A DNA stretch of 7,987 nucleotides from an uncultured Collinsella sp. (GTDB lineage: Bacteria > Actinomycetota > Coriobacteriia > Coriobacteriales > Coriobacteriaceae): positions 1 through 7,987 of the forward strand of contig CAAEOW010000045.1 of NCBI GenBank assembly GCA_900757705.1, in the 5' to 3' direction. A model generated the notes under the pieces. The model was given only the letters and a program-made list of their open reading frames with translations, was not told the DNA's origin and made no database searches. This document shows, piece by piece, positions 1-6,569 of the stretch; within the stretch, counting starts at the first letter, position 1, and every line of letters starts with the position of its first letter. Made by a program: the position numbers and the translations under genes.

Positions 1-42
1 ACTTCCAAAAAGGGCATCTTCACCAACCGAGCAAACGTTTAG
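1..42 (+). CDS. Possible 3' end of an upstream gene (partial)
   Basis: Frame 1 is open from the first base and stops at a TAG at 40-42, giving a 13-residue tail TSKKGIFTNRANV. The stop lies 17 nt before the next ATG, a spacing typical of genes in one operon. A phosphatase of the type that follows is often encoded next to a tyrosine kinase or chain-length regulator of polysaccharide synthesis, so such a gene is a reasonable guess, but the tail shows no tyrosine cluster and no recognisable motif. The other two forward frames are also open over this short stretch, so the reading frame itself is uncertain. Confidence 0.25.
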   Translation, partial: TSKKGIFTNRANV

Positions 43-59
43 TTGATTAAGGCTGACCT

Positions 60-710
60 ATGCGTGACATTCATTGCCATATCTTGCCGGGTGTAGACGA
101 CGGCGCCGCCGATCTAGATGAGAGCTTGGCGATGCTCGAGGCTGCCAAGCGGGCCGGTGTAACCAGAATTGTTTGCACTCCTCACTGCCGCGATCCCTAT
201 TTTGATTACGACAAGATGTGGGATGCCTTTGAGCTGCTGCGCGATAACGCTGACGGTTTTCCGCTCCAGATGGGCTTCGAGGTCAACCATCGAAAGCTCG
301 TTGAGCTTGGTATCGATGCCGCGGAGCACTTGCATTTCGATGGAACCAATGAGTTCCTGCTTGAGCTTTCGACGCATGCCGATGCGTATGCGTTTAGAGA
401 GTACGAGAACACGATTTACGATTTGCAGTGCCGTGGCTACCAGGTGATCATCGCTCATCCTGAGCGCTATCGTGCGGTTCAAAAGGATGTAAGCGTGGCG
501 GAGCGCCTAGTCGATATGGGCTGCAAGCTGCAGGCTTCGGCGGACTTTATTGCCGGCGGTCGCTTTGGTCGTGAGAAAAAGCCGGCACAGCGCCTGTTCG
601 ATCAGAACCTGTACAGCTTCATCGCGAGCGATGCCCATAACGTGGGTCATTACGACTGCCTGGCGAAGGCTCGCGCGAAGTTTAGCGTGCGCGGAGCTCA
701 TTTTCGCTAA
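60..710 (+). CDS. CpsB/CapC/YwqE-family PHP-type protein tyrosine phosphatase
   Basis: A metal-dependent phosphatase of the PHP (polymerase and histidinol phosphatase) fold, 216 residues. Visible metal-site motifs in order are DIHCHILPGVDDG (residues 3-15, with H5, H7 and D13/D14), TPH (H42), GFEVN (E74), an acidic LLELS stretch (E102), AHPER (H133) and SDAHN (D191, H193). This order is that of CpsB of streptococci and YwqE of Bacillus, which remove phosphate from autophosphorylated bacterial tyrosine kinases and so tune capsule or exopolysaccharide chain length in the cytoplasm. No signal peptide or membrane segment is seen. The ATG is supported by TTAAGG at 47-52, seven bases upstream. Family members are usually around 240-255 residues. 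This one ends only 23 residues after SDAHN, so the usual last helices are shortened, although all metal ligands remain. The family call is firm; the exact substrate is inferred. Confidence 0.9.
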   Translation: MRDIHCHILPGVDDGAADLDESLAMLEAAKRAGVTRIVCTPHCRDPYFDYDKMWDAFELLRDNADGFPLQMGFEVNHRKLVELGIDAAEHLHFDGTNEFLLELSTHADAYAFREYENTIYDLQCRGYQVIIAHPERYRAVQKDVSVAERLVDMGCKLQASADFIAGGRFGREKKPAQRLFDQNLYSFIASDAHNVGHYDCLAKARAKFSVRGAHFR

Positions 711-748
711 AATCTGTCCCTAACGTTCGCATTGAATGAAAGGGCAGC

Positions 749-1249
749 ATGGATATCCAACTTAAGACGGGATGCTTTGATGACGCGGCGTTGGTGCGCC
801 GCGTCGTTTTTATGGACGAGCAGGGCTACGAGAATGAGTTCGACGCTATCGACGAGGATCCGAACTGCATTCATGTGACGCTCTATGTAGACGGCGAGCT
901 TGCCGGTTGCTCGCGCGTGTTTCCCGAAGAGCTTGAGCGCGCGGCTGACGCAGAGGCTCCGGTGTCGCCGGAGTGCGACTTGGACGAAGGTGTCGCGGCG
1001 GGGGAGACCTACATTATGGGGCGCGTGGCCGTGCTGCCGAGCATGCGCCGTCGCGGTCTGGCGAGCAAGATTGTCGAGGCCAGTGATGCCGCCGCGCGTG
1101 ATGCCGGTGCCAAGCTCATTAAGCTGCATGCTCAGGAATACGTGCTACCACTCTATGCCAAGGCGGGCTACACGCAGATTGCCCCGGTGGACTATGAGGA
1201 TGAAGGCCAGCCTCATGCCTGGATGGCCAAGCGCGTAGATGGCAGATAG
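749..1249 (+). CDS. GNAT-family N-acetyltransferase, ElaA/YjcF-like
   Basis: A 166-residue single-domain acyl-CoA-dependent transferase. The N-terminal VRRVVFMDEQGY with following EFDAIDED resembles the opening of ElaA and YjcF-type GNAT proteins. The acetyl-CoA pyrophosphate-binding motif A is GRVAVLPSMRRRGLASK (residues 91-107), with the R-x-x-G-x-A signature at R100, G103 and A105. Motif B is HAQEYVLPLYAKAGY, followed by a GQPHAWM ending similar to the GIPH...M ending of YjcF-type proteins. An insert of about 20 residues rich in Glu, Ala and Pro (about 60-82) separates the early strands. The substrate cannot be deduced. The start is chosen for the GAAAGGG ribosome site at 738-744, four bases before ATG. 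The gene lies 38 nt after the phosphatase and may be co-transcribed with it, but nothing shows a shared role. Confidence 0.88.
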   Translation: MDIQLKTGCFDDAALVRRVVFMDEQGYENEFDAIDEDPNCIHVTLYVDGELAGCSRVFPEELERAADAEAPVSPECDLDEGVAAGETYIMGRVAVLPSMRRRGLASKIVEASDAAARDAGAKLIKLHAQEYVLPLYAKAGYTQIAPVDYEDEGQPHAWMAKRVDGR

Positions 1250-1287
1250 GGACGTTCCTTTCCTGCCGGCAGTTTGGGACACTCCTT
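1249..1287 (+). repeat. Direct repeat GGGAC-NN-TCCTT flanking a 10-bp palindrome
   Basis: Two copies of GGGAC-NN-TCCTT occur at 1249-1260 and 1276-1287, 27 bp apart, and between them sits the perfect palindrome CTGCCGGCAG at 1263-1272. The first copy overlaps the last base of the acetyltransferase stop codon. The arrangement looks like a small intergenic repeat or a protein-binding site. No T-run follows the palindrome, so it does not look like an intrinsic terminator. Confidence 0.4.
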
Positions 1288-1304
1288 GGCAATTGGCGCA
1301 TCAG

Positions 1305-1352
1305 AGCGCGCGGACATACAGTTTTTCGATTCCGTATGTATATATGCGCGCT
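1305..1352. repeat. Interrupted inverted repeat upstream of the htpG promoter region
   Basis: AGCGCGC at 1305-1311 pairs with GCGCGCT at 1346-1352, and CATAC at 1315-1319 pairs with GTATG at 1334-1338. The internal loop is uneven: GGA on the left against an AT-only TATATAT on the right. The dyad lies just upstream of, and partly over, the place where a -35 box for the TATAAAAT at 1360 would lie. It could be an operator or only a chance structure. Confidence 0.35.
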
Positions 1353-1359
1353 AATGGGT

Positions 1360-1367
1360 TATAAAAT
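1360..1367 (+). promoter_or_regulatory. Candidate -10 element for htpG
   Basis: TATAAAAT fits the -10 consensus well and is the only good -10-like sequence between the acetyltransferase gene and htpG. The matching -35 region (about 1337-1344, TGTATATA) is poor. The predicted transcript start near 1373 would leave a leader of about 80 nt that contains the hairpin at 1397-1422. No CIRCE element (TTAGCACTC-N9-GAGTGCTAA) or HspR-type HAIR element is visible. Confidence 0.4.
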
Positions 1368-1396
1368 CTAAGTCTGAACATAGCAGGTCTGCGATG

Positions 1397-1422
1397 CGGC
1401 TCGGGCGACCGGGCCGTTTTTT
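1397..1422 (+). terminator. Intrinsic-terminator-like hairpin in the leader just before htpG
   Basis: CGGCTCGG (1397-1404) pairs over all eight positions, including one G-U, with CCGGGCCG (1409-1416). The loop is GCGA, a stable GNRA tetraloop, and six T residues follow at 1417-1422. This is the full intrinsic-terminator signature. It ends about 30 nt before the htpG start codon, leaving no room for a complete downstream promoter. It therefore either ends read-through from the acetyltransferase gene or acts as an attenuator in the htpG leader. Confidence 0.65.
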
Positions 1423-1452
1423 GCGGACAGGGGTAGCGCGAAAGGACTGCAC

Positions 1453-3477
1453 ATGCGTCAATTTAAGACCGAGAGCAAAAAATTGCTCGACCTCATGATC
1501 AACTCCATCTACACCAACAAGGAAATCTTCCTGCGCGAGCTTATCTCCAACGCGAGCGATGCCGTCGACAAGCTCAACTTTAAGAGCCTGCAGGACCCGA
1601 GCGTCAAGATCGACCAGGGCGACCTGGCCATTCGCGTCTCCTTCGATAAGGATGCCCGCACCATCACGATTTCGGATAACGGCATCGGCATGACCGCCGA
1701 GGAGCTCGAGCGCAACCTGGGCACCATCGCCCACTCCGGCTCCGAGGAGTTTAAGACCGAGAACGCCGAGCAGCAGGGCTCCGATGTCGACATCATCGGT
1801 CAGTTTGGCGTGGGCTTCTACTCGGCTTTTATGGTCGCCAGCCATGTGAAGGTCGTCAGCCGCGCCTATGGCGAGGACACCGCTCATGTGTGGGAATCCG
1901 ACGGTCTTGAGGGCTACACCATCGAGGACGGCGAGCGTGCTGAGCACGGTACCGATGTCATTCTGACGCTGCGCGAGAACGAGAAACTCGACGCCGACGG
2001 CGAGGCCGAGACCTACGATCGCTTCCTGACCGAGTGGGGCCTCAAGAGCCTGATTCAGCAGTACAGCAACTATGTGCGCTACCCGATTCAGATGATGGTG
2101 AGCAAGAGCCGCCAGAAGCCCAAGCCCGAGGACGCTGGTGACGACTACAAGCCCGAGTACGAGGACTATCAGGAGCTCGAGACCATTAACTCCATGACGC
2201 CGATCTGGAAAAAGCGCAGCTCCGACGTTGAGCAGAAGGATTACGACGAGTTCTACAAGTCCACGTTCCACGACTTTGACGATCCTGCGCGCACCATCAG
2301 CTTCCATGCCGAGGGCACGCTCGAGTATGACGCCCTGCTGTTTGTGCCGGGCCGCGCGCCGTTCGATCTGTACAGCAAGGACTACGAGAAGGGTCTGGCG
2401 CTCTACAGCTCCAACGTTCTGATTATGGAGAAGTGCGACGACCTGCTGCCCGACTACTACAACTTTGTCCGCGGCGTCGTGGATTCCGCCGACGTGTCGC
2501 TCAACATCTCGCGCGAGACGCTGCAGCAGAACCGTCAGCTCAAGGCCATCGCCAAGCGTGTGGAAAAGAAGATTACCGCCGACCTTGAGGATATGCGTGA
2601 CAACGATCGCGAGGCCTACGAGAAGTTCTTTGAGAACTTTGGTCGCGGTCTTAAGTACGGCATCTACTCGAGCTACGGCATGAAGGCCGACGAGCTCGCC
2701 GACCTGCTGCTGTTCTGGTCTGCCAAGGAGCAGAAGATGATCACCCTTGCCGAGTATGCCAAGGGCATGCCCGAGGGCCAGAAGGCCATCTACTATGCCG
2801 CCGGCGATTCGCGCGAGCGTCTGGCCAAGATGCCCGTCGTGAAGAGCGTACTCGACCGCGGTTACGATGTGCTGCTGTTGACGCAGGACGTGGACGAGTT
2901 CACCTTCCAGGCCATGCGTGAGTACGTGGCTGCCGATATGCCCAAGGTCTACGAGGATGACACTGCTCGCGAGGCTGCCGAAAAGGCAGTTGCCGATGGT
3001 GCCGAGCCTGAGGTCGAGGATCGTCACCTGGAGCTCAAGAACGTCGCGACCGGTGATCTTGACCTGGCGACCGATGACGAGAAGAAGGAGGCCGAGGACG
3101 CCACCAAGGAGAACGAGGACCTCTTTAGTGCTATGAAGGAGGCACTCGGTGACAAGGTCGAGAAAGTTGCCGTCTCCGCGCGCCTGACCGATGCCCCCGC
3201 TTGCATCACCACCGAGGGCCCGCTTTCGCTCGAGATGGAGAAGGTGCTCCAGAAGGGTCCCGAGGGAGCGCTCGATGGTATGCCCAAGAGCCAGCGCGTG
3301 CTCGAGCTCAACGCCAAGCACCCGGTCTTTGCCAAGCTTGTCGCTGCCCAGAAGGCAGGCGACGCCGACAAGATCAAGCAGTACTCCGGTCTGCTCTATG
3401 ACCAGGCTCTGCTGGTCGAGGGCATCCTCCCCGAGGACCCCGTGGCCTTCGCGGCAGCTGTCTGTGACCTGATGTAG
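1453..3477 (+). CDS. htpG: Chaperone HtpG (bacterial Hsp90)
   Basis: Cytosolic ATP-dependent homodimeric chaperone that remodels late-stage client proteins, usually with DnaK. The 674-residue protein has the full Hsp90 layout. The N-terminal GHKL ATPase domain shows LRELISNASDAVDKL (catalytic E29, N33), SDNGIGM (adenine-contacting D75, 74-80), GQFGVGFYSAFMVA (116-129) and HGTDVILTL (165-173). A charged linker spans roughly 217-245. In the middle domain, SLNISRETLQQN carries the ATP-sensing arginine R354. The C-terminal dimerisation domain is preceded by an acidic, lysine-rich stretch near 540-558. It ends ...AAAVCDLM with no MEEVD tail, as expected for bacteria. It is longer than Escherichia coli HtpG (624), mainly because of the charged stretches. 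The start is supported by AAAGGA at 1441-1446, six bases upstream. It appears to be transcribed alone, with hairpins before and after it. Confidence 0.98.
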   Translation: MRQFKTESKKLLDLMINSIYTNKEIFLRELISNASDAVDKLNFKSLQDPSVKIDQGDLAIRVSFDKDARTITISDNGIGMTAEELERNLGTIAHSGSEEFKTENAEQQGSDVDIIGQFGVGFYSAFMVASHVKVVSRAYGEDTAHVWESDGLEGYTIEDGERAEHGTDVILTLRENEKLDADGEAETYDRFLTEWGLKSLIQQYSNYVRYPIQMMVSKSRQKPKPEDAGDDYKPEYEDYQELETINSMTPIWKKRSSDVEQKDYDEFYKSTFHDFDDPARTISFHAEGTLEYDALLFVPGRAPFDLYSKDYEKGLALYSSNVLIMEKCDDLLPDYYNFVRGVVDSADVSLNISRETLQQNRQLKAIAKRVEKKITADLEDMRDNDREAYEKFFENFGRGLKYGIYSSYGMKADELADLLLFWSAKEQKMITLAEYAKGMPEGQKAIYYAAGDSRERLAKMPVVKSVLDRGYDVLLLTQDVDEFTFQAMREYVAADMPKVYEDDTAREAAEKAVADGAEPEVEDRHLELKNVATGDLDLATDDEKKEAEDATKENEDLFSAMKEALGDKVEKVAVSARLTDAPACITTEGPLSLEMEKVLQKGPEGALDGMPKSQRVLELNAKHPVFAKLVAAQKAGDADKIKQYSGLLYDQALLVEGILPEDPVAFAAAVCDLM

Positions 3478-3507
3478 TTCGGGGATACGGCACCGTAACT
3501 AGATTAG

Positions 3508-3577
3508 AACGAGAGTGGATAATCTCCCACTTTTGGCTCGAATGCGGGCTTGAAGGGGGAGATTTTCCACTCTCGTT
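3508..3577. repeat. 70-nt long palindrome (33-nt arms, 4-nt loop) after htpG
   Basis: The arms 3508-3540 and 3545-3577 are equal in length and pair position for position around the loop AATG (3541-3544). By hand count 27 pairs are Watson-Crick and 3 are G-U. Only three positions mismatch (3520/3565, 3529/3556, 3534/3551). The outer 21 nt, beginning AACGAGAGTGGA, pair with a single mismatch. The segment starts 30 nt after the htpG stop. It is followed by TTTCCTTTTG, a broken T-run, so it could assist termination, but it is far longer than a normal terminator. It resembles a mobile or dispersed palindromic intergenic element. Confidence 0.8.
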
Positions 3578-3583
3578 TCCTTT

Positions 3584-3619
3584 TGAATGATCCCTCCGTC
3601 CCCAAGGGATCATTTATTT
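3584..3619 (+). terminator. Probable intrinsic terminator of htpG
   Basis: AATGATCCC (3586-3594) pairs perfectly with GGGATCATT (3606-3614). The stem extends to 3584-3595 against 3605-3616, including one G-U, around a 9-nt loop. The T-rich TTTATTTG follows on the + strand. Read the other way, the stem is followed by A-rich sequence, so it would work best for rightward transcription, that is, for htpG. Confidence 0.65.
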
Positions 3620-3658
3620 GTGCGGGTTGTGGTTTTGTGACCTGCTGAAATTAAAGAT

Positions 3659-3697
3659 ACTGTACAACTGTACGTTAACTCATCTTCGTAGTATATT
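3659..3697 (+). promoter_or_regulatory. Candidate promoter and operator of the YhgE/Pip operon
   Basis: TATATT at 3692-3697 is a plausible -10 element. No good -35 box sits at the expected distance. Instead that region holds a dyad, GTACA-AC-TGTAC (3662-3673), inside a wider imperfect palindrome with outer TA...TA pairs (3658-3677). The same bases also form two copies of ACTGTAC, 8 bp apart (3659-3665 and 3667-3673). A dyad over the -35 position is typical of a repressor site, or of an activator replacing a weak -35. No regulator gene lies in the window. Confidence 0.4.
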
Positions 3698-3716
3698 GCT
3701 ACCCGCAAAACTCAAC

Positions 3717-3757
3717 ACCATTGTGCTTTGAGACGTTAAAGCGCCTACTACAATGGT
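3717..3757 (+). promoter_or_regulatory. Leader hairpin covering the upstream ATG of the first YhgE gene
   Basis: ACCATTGT (3717-3724) pairs perfectly with ACAATGGT (3750-3757), which includes the ATG at 3753. A second stem stacks inside it: GCTTTGA (3725-3731) with TTAAAGC (3736-3742) around the loop GACG. A 7-nt bulge (GCCTACT) lies on the 3' side. If transcription starts near 3704, this would fold in the mRNA and hide the 3753 start codon. That means either translational control or that the true start lies further downstream. Confidence 0.45.
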
Positions 3758-6569
3758 TGTCGATAGTACGATTCGATTCAACGACAGGATGGATGGTCCA
3801 AGCGTGAGTCTCGGCAGCAAACTATCCAACGCAAAGGTCTCCTTTGCGATCTTTAAGCGCGACATCAAGCGACTGCTTGTGAACCCCGTCGCCTTGGTGG
3901 TTACTTTGGGCGTGTGCGTTATCCCCTCGCTGTATGCCTGGTACAACATCGTGGCAAACTGGGATCCGTATGGAAACACCCAGGGCATCAAGATTGCTAT
4001 CGCCAACAACGACCAGGGCACTCAGAACGACCTGGTGGGCGAGCTCAATGCGGGCGACAAGGTCGTCGATCAGCTCAAGGAAAACGATCAGCTGGGCTGG
4101 ACCTTCGTCGACTCGGCGGCCGATGCCAAAGAGGGCGTCGAGAGCGGGGAGTACTACGCTGCCATCGTGATTCCCAAGAACTTCTCCGACAATCTTGTCT
4201 CGATGCTCGATGGCAATTACCGCCAGCCCAAGCTTACATATTATGTTAACGAGAAGAAGAGCGCCATTGCGCCCAAGGTGACCGATACCGGCGCCAATAC
4301 TATCGAGGAGCAGATCAATTCGGAGTTTGTCTCCACGGTGGGCGAGACCGTAGCGGGCATCGCCAAGGATGCCGGCATCGATTTTAAGGATAAGACCGCC
4401 CAGGTTCAGGATTCGCTGACGAGTTCTGTGTCCGAGGCATCCGGTACCTTGAGCGAGGTGCGTGATTCGATTGGCGACATGAATGCCGCCATTGATAAGA
4501 CGAGCGGCTCGATCGCATCGGCCGATGCCGCGTTGGCGGGCCTGCAGGGTCAGACGCCCTCTCTAACGCAGGCAATCGCTCAGGGCAATGACCTGCTGGG
4601 CGAGGCTCGCACCACAGCGGGTAAGTCCATCACCTCGCTTTCCAAGGCGCTCTCGGAGGGCAGCGCCGCGTTGAGCAAGACGTCGGCATCGGCGAACACC
4701 GCAATCGGAAAGATGGCGGGCGCCTTGACGTCAACGACCACTCGCATCGACAACTCGCTCGAATCGCTTCAAACGACAATTGACCACAACAACGCGCTTA
4801 TCGATCGTCTGCAGGAGCTGGCCGATAGCGCGCCGACGGGCTCGGAAGAGGTTAATAAGCTGATCGCGTCTGCGATTGATACGCTTCGAGGGCAAAACGA
4901 GAGCCTTCAGGCCGTCAAGGATAATCTCTCCGCTCAGTCAAGCGCTATTGCGAATGACGCTTCGGCCGTTTCGAGTGCCAGCGACGCTATCAATACTGCA
5001 ATTCAGACCGGTACGACCAACATGAATCAGGCTCAGACGGACCTGGGGCAGAACGCGCTGCCGAAGGCTTCGAGCGCGCTGGACTCCTTCGCCACCGTCT
5101 CGGGCGACCTGACCGGTATCGTATCGGGTCTTACGCCCACGATTGCGAACGCGCGTGGCACGCTGACCCAACTCGATGCGACGCTCAAACAGGCCAAGAC
5201 CACACTGTCCCAGACCGACGGCTCTCTTGCCAAGGTCCAGGACAGGCTCGCAACCGCCGCCAACGACATCGCGGCCCTGCAGACTTCTGAGTCCATGGGC
5301 GAGCTGGCTGATCTGGTGGGCGTCGACGTCAATGACGTTGCAGATTTCATGGCATCTCCGGTTGAGCTCACGTCCAAGTCGATCTATCCGGTCAAGAGCT
5401 TCGGCTCGGGCATTGCTCCTTTCTACACCAACCTGGCGCTGTGGGTGGGCGGCTACGTGCTCATCGCTATCTACAAGCTCGAGGTCGACCGTGAGGGCGT
5501 TGGCAGCTTTACGGCGCGCCAAGGCTACTTTGGCCGCTGGTTGCTCTTGGTGATCCTGGGTGCGTTGCAGGCCATCATCGTTACGGCGGGAGATCTGGTC
5601 ATTGGCGTACAGTGCATCAACCCGCTGCTGTTCGTGCTGGGCGGCATCGCTATCTCGTTCACGTACGTCAATATCATCTATGCGCTGTCCACTACGTTTA
5701 AGCACATCGGCAAGGCAATCGGCGTCATTCTGGTTATCGTGCAGATTCCGGGTTCGTCGGGCATGTATCCCATCGAGATGATGCCCGGCTTCTTCCAGTG
5801 GCTGCACCCGCTGCTGCCCTTTACCTACGGCATCAATCTGCTGCGCGAAACGGTTGGCGGCATGTACTCGTTCAACTATCTGTTTAACCTGTGCATTTTG
5901 GGCGTGTTCTTGATCGTGGCGCTCTTTATCGGTCTGCAGCTGCGTCCGCTGCTGCTCAACCTCAACCTGCTCTTTGATAAGCAGCTTTCCACGACGGGTC
6001 TGATGATCTGCGAGTCCAATGACCTACCGCGCCAGCGCTACTCGCTGCGCACGGCCATGCGTGTCATGCTCGACTCCGATTCGTACCGTCGCGAACTGCT
6101 CGATCATGCGGTCGCCTTTGAACATCGCTACCCGTACTACATCAAGGGCGGTTTTGCCGCCGTGGTGGGCGTTCAGGTCCTGCTCTTTGTCCTGTCGACG
6201 GTTCTCGATGTCGACAATAACGGCAAGATTATCTTGCTGGTCATTTGGATTATCTCGGTCATTGTCATTTGCGGCTGGCTGATCAATATCGAGTACATCC
6301 GCGCAAGCCTCAACACCCAGATGCGCATCTCGGCGCTTTCGGATGAGGACCTGCGTCGCGAGATGCGCGAGCACACGGCGGCGATCCCTACCGCTCGTCG
6401 CATGTTCGGCTTGAATGCGAGCGAGCGGGGGTCTGAACCCAAGACTCAGGCTGTCAGCCAATGTGGTCATCGCGATGCGGTCCATGTGCCCGAGAACGGG
6501 GATGACACGTTTGTGATGAATGAAAAGAACGCCCCGCTTGGCAAGCACTCCAAAGGAGGTGAGGCATAA
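3753..6569 (+). CDS. YhgE/Pip-family membrane protein with extra C-terminal membrane hairpin
   Basis: The family includes Lactococcus Pip (phage infection protein) and Bacillus YhgE, and shares its topology with the T7SSb proteins EsaA/YueB; its true substrate is unclear. From 3753 the protein is 938 residues. Order: FKRD (34-37); TM1 about 45-67 with IPSLYAWYNI; the family signature WDPYGNT (70-76); a conserved extracytoplasmic fold with YYAAIVIPKNF (134-144); a long Ala/Ser/Thr-rich coiled-coil-like region (about 215-515); five TM segments (about 553-575, 597-617, 627-650, 655-675, 708-730); a soluble stretch; two additional TMs (about 799-818 and 825-848); and a polar tail of about 90 residues. 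ATG 3753 has no good ribosome site and lies in a hairpin. ATG 3789 and GTG 3804 are alternatives, and GTG 3804 has GGATGG at 3791-3796 seven bases upstream. The family call is firm; the start and function are not. Confidence 0.88.
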   Translation: MVVDSTIRFNDRMDGPSVSLGSKLSNAKVSFAIFKRDIKRLLVNPVALVVTLGVCVIPSLYAWYNIVANWDPYGNTQGIKIAIANNDQGTQNDLVGELNAGDKVVDQLKENDQLGWTFVDSAADAKEGVESGEYYAAIVIPKNFSDNLVSMLDGNYRQPKLTYYVNEKKSAIAPKVTDTGANTIEEQINSEFVSTVGETVAGIAKDAGIDFKDKTAQVQDSLTSSVSEASGTLSEVRDSIGDMNAAIDKTSGSIASADAALAGLQGQTPSLTQAIAQGNDLLGEARTTAGKSITSLSKALSEGSAALSKTSASANTAIGKMAGALTSTTTRIDNSLESLQTTIDHNNALIDRLQELADSAPTGSEEVNKLIASAIDTLRGQNESLQAVKDNLSAQSSAIANDASAVSSASDAINTAIQTGTTNMNQAQTDLGQNALPKASSALDSFATVSGDLTGIVSGLTPTIANARGTLTQLDATLKQAKTTLSQTDGSLAKVQDRLATAANDIAALQTSESMGELADLVGVDVNDVADFMASPVELTSKSIYPVKSFGSGIAPFYTNLALWVGGYVLIAIYKLEVDREGVGSFTARQGYFGRWLLLVILGALQAIIVTAGDLVIGVQCINPLLFVLGGIAISFTYVNIIYALSTTFKHIGKAIGVILVIVQIPGSSGMYPIEMMPGFFQWLHPLLPFTYGINLLRETVGGMYSFNYLFNLCILGVFLIVALFIGLQLRPLLLNLNLLFDKQLSTTGLMICESNDLPRQRYSLRTAMRVMLDSDSYRRELLDHAVAFEHRYPYYIKGGFAAVVGVQVLLFVLSTVLDVDNNGKIILLVIWIISVIVICGWLINIEYIRASLNTQMRISALSDEDLRREMREHTAAIPTARRMFGLNASERGSEPKTQAVSQCGHRDAVHVPENGDDTFVMNEKNAPLGKHSKGGEA
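6552..6560 (+). promoter_or_regulatory. Near-perfect ribosome binding site of the second YhgE/Pip gene
   Basis: AAAGGAGGT (continuing GAGG) is almost fully complementary to the 3' end of 16S rRNA and ends nine bases before the ATG at 6570. It lies inside the last codons of the preceding gene, which settles the start and points to coupled translation. Confidence 0.85.

Noticed and set aside
708..713. TAAAAT as a -10 box for the acetyltransferase gene
   Set aside because: It overlaps the phosphatase stop codon and has no acceptable -35 at 16-18 bp, so co-transcription with the phosphatase gene is as likely.
707..1129. A 140-codon - strand frame opposite the acetyltransferase
   Set aside because: The + strand frame carries the GNAT acetyl-CoA motif; the - strand product is basic and motif-free.
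1351..3321. A 656-codon open frame on the - strand across htpG
   Set aside because: It mirrors the codon structure of htpG, whose Hsp90 motifs are unmistakable on the + strand. Its translation is repetitive in Leu, Val, Gly and His and shows no domain, so it is a GC-driven shadow.
3478..3752. CRISPR array, tRNA or known riboswitch in the gap after htpG
   Set aside because: The palindrome is a single inverted unit, not spaced direct repeats. No tRNA-like cloverleaf or conserved riboswitch core could be read in the gap.
4425..5286. The Ala/Ser/Thr-rich helical region as a chemotaxis receptor or phage tape-measure domain
   Set aside because: It resembles these only through generic heptad composition. 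The flanking WDPYGNT and C-terminal membrane domain place it inside a YhgE/Pip protein.
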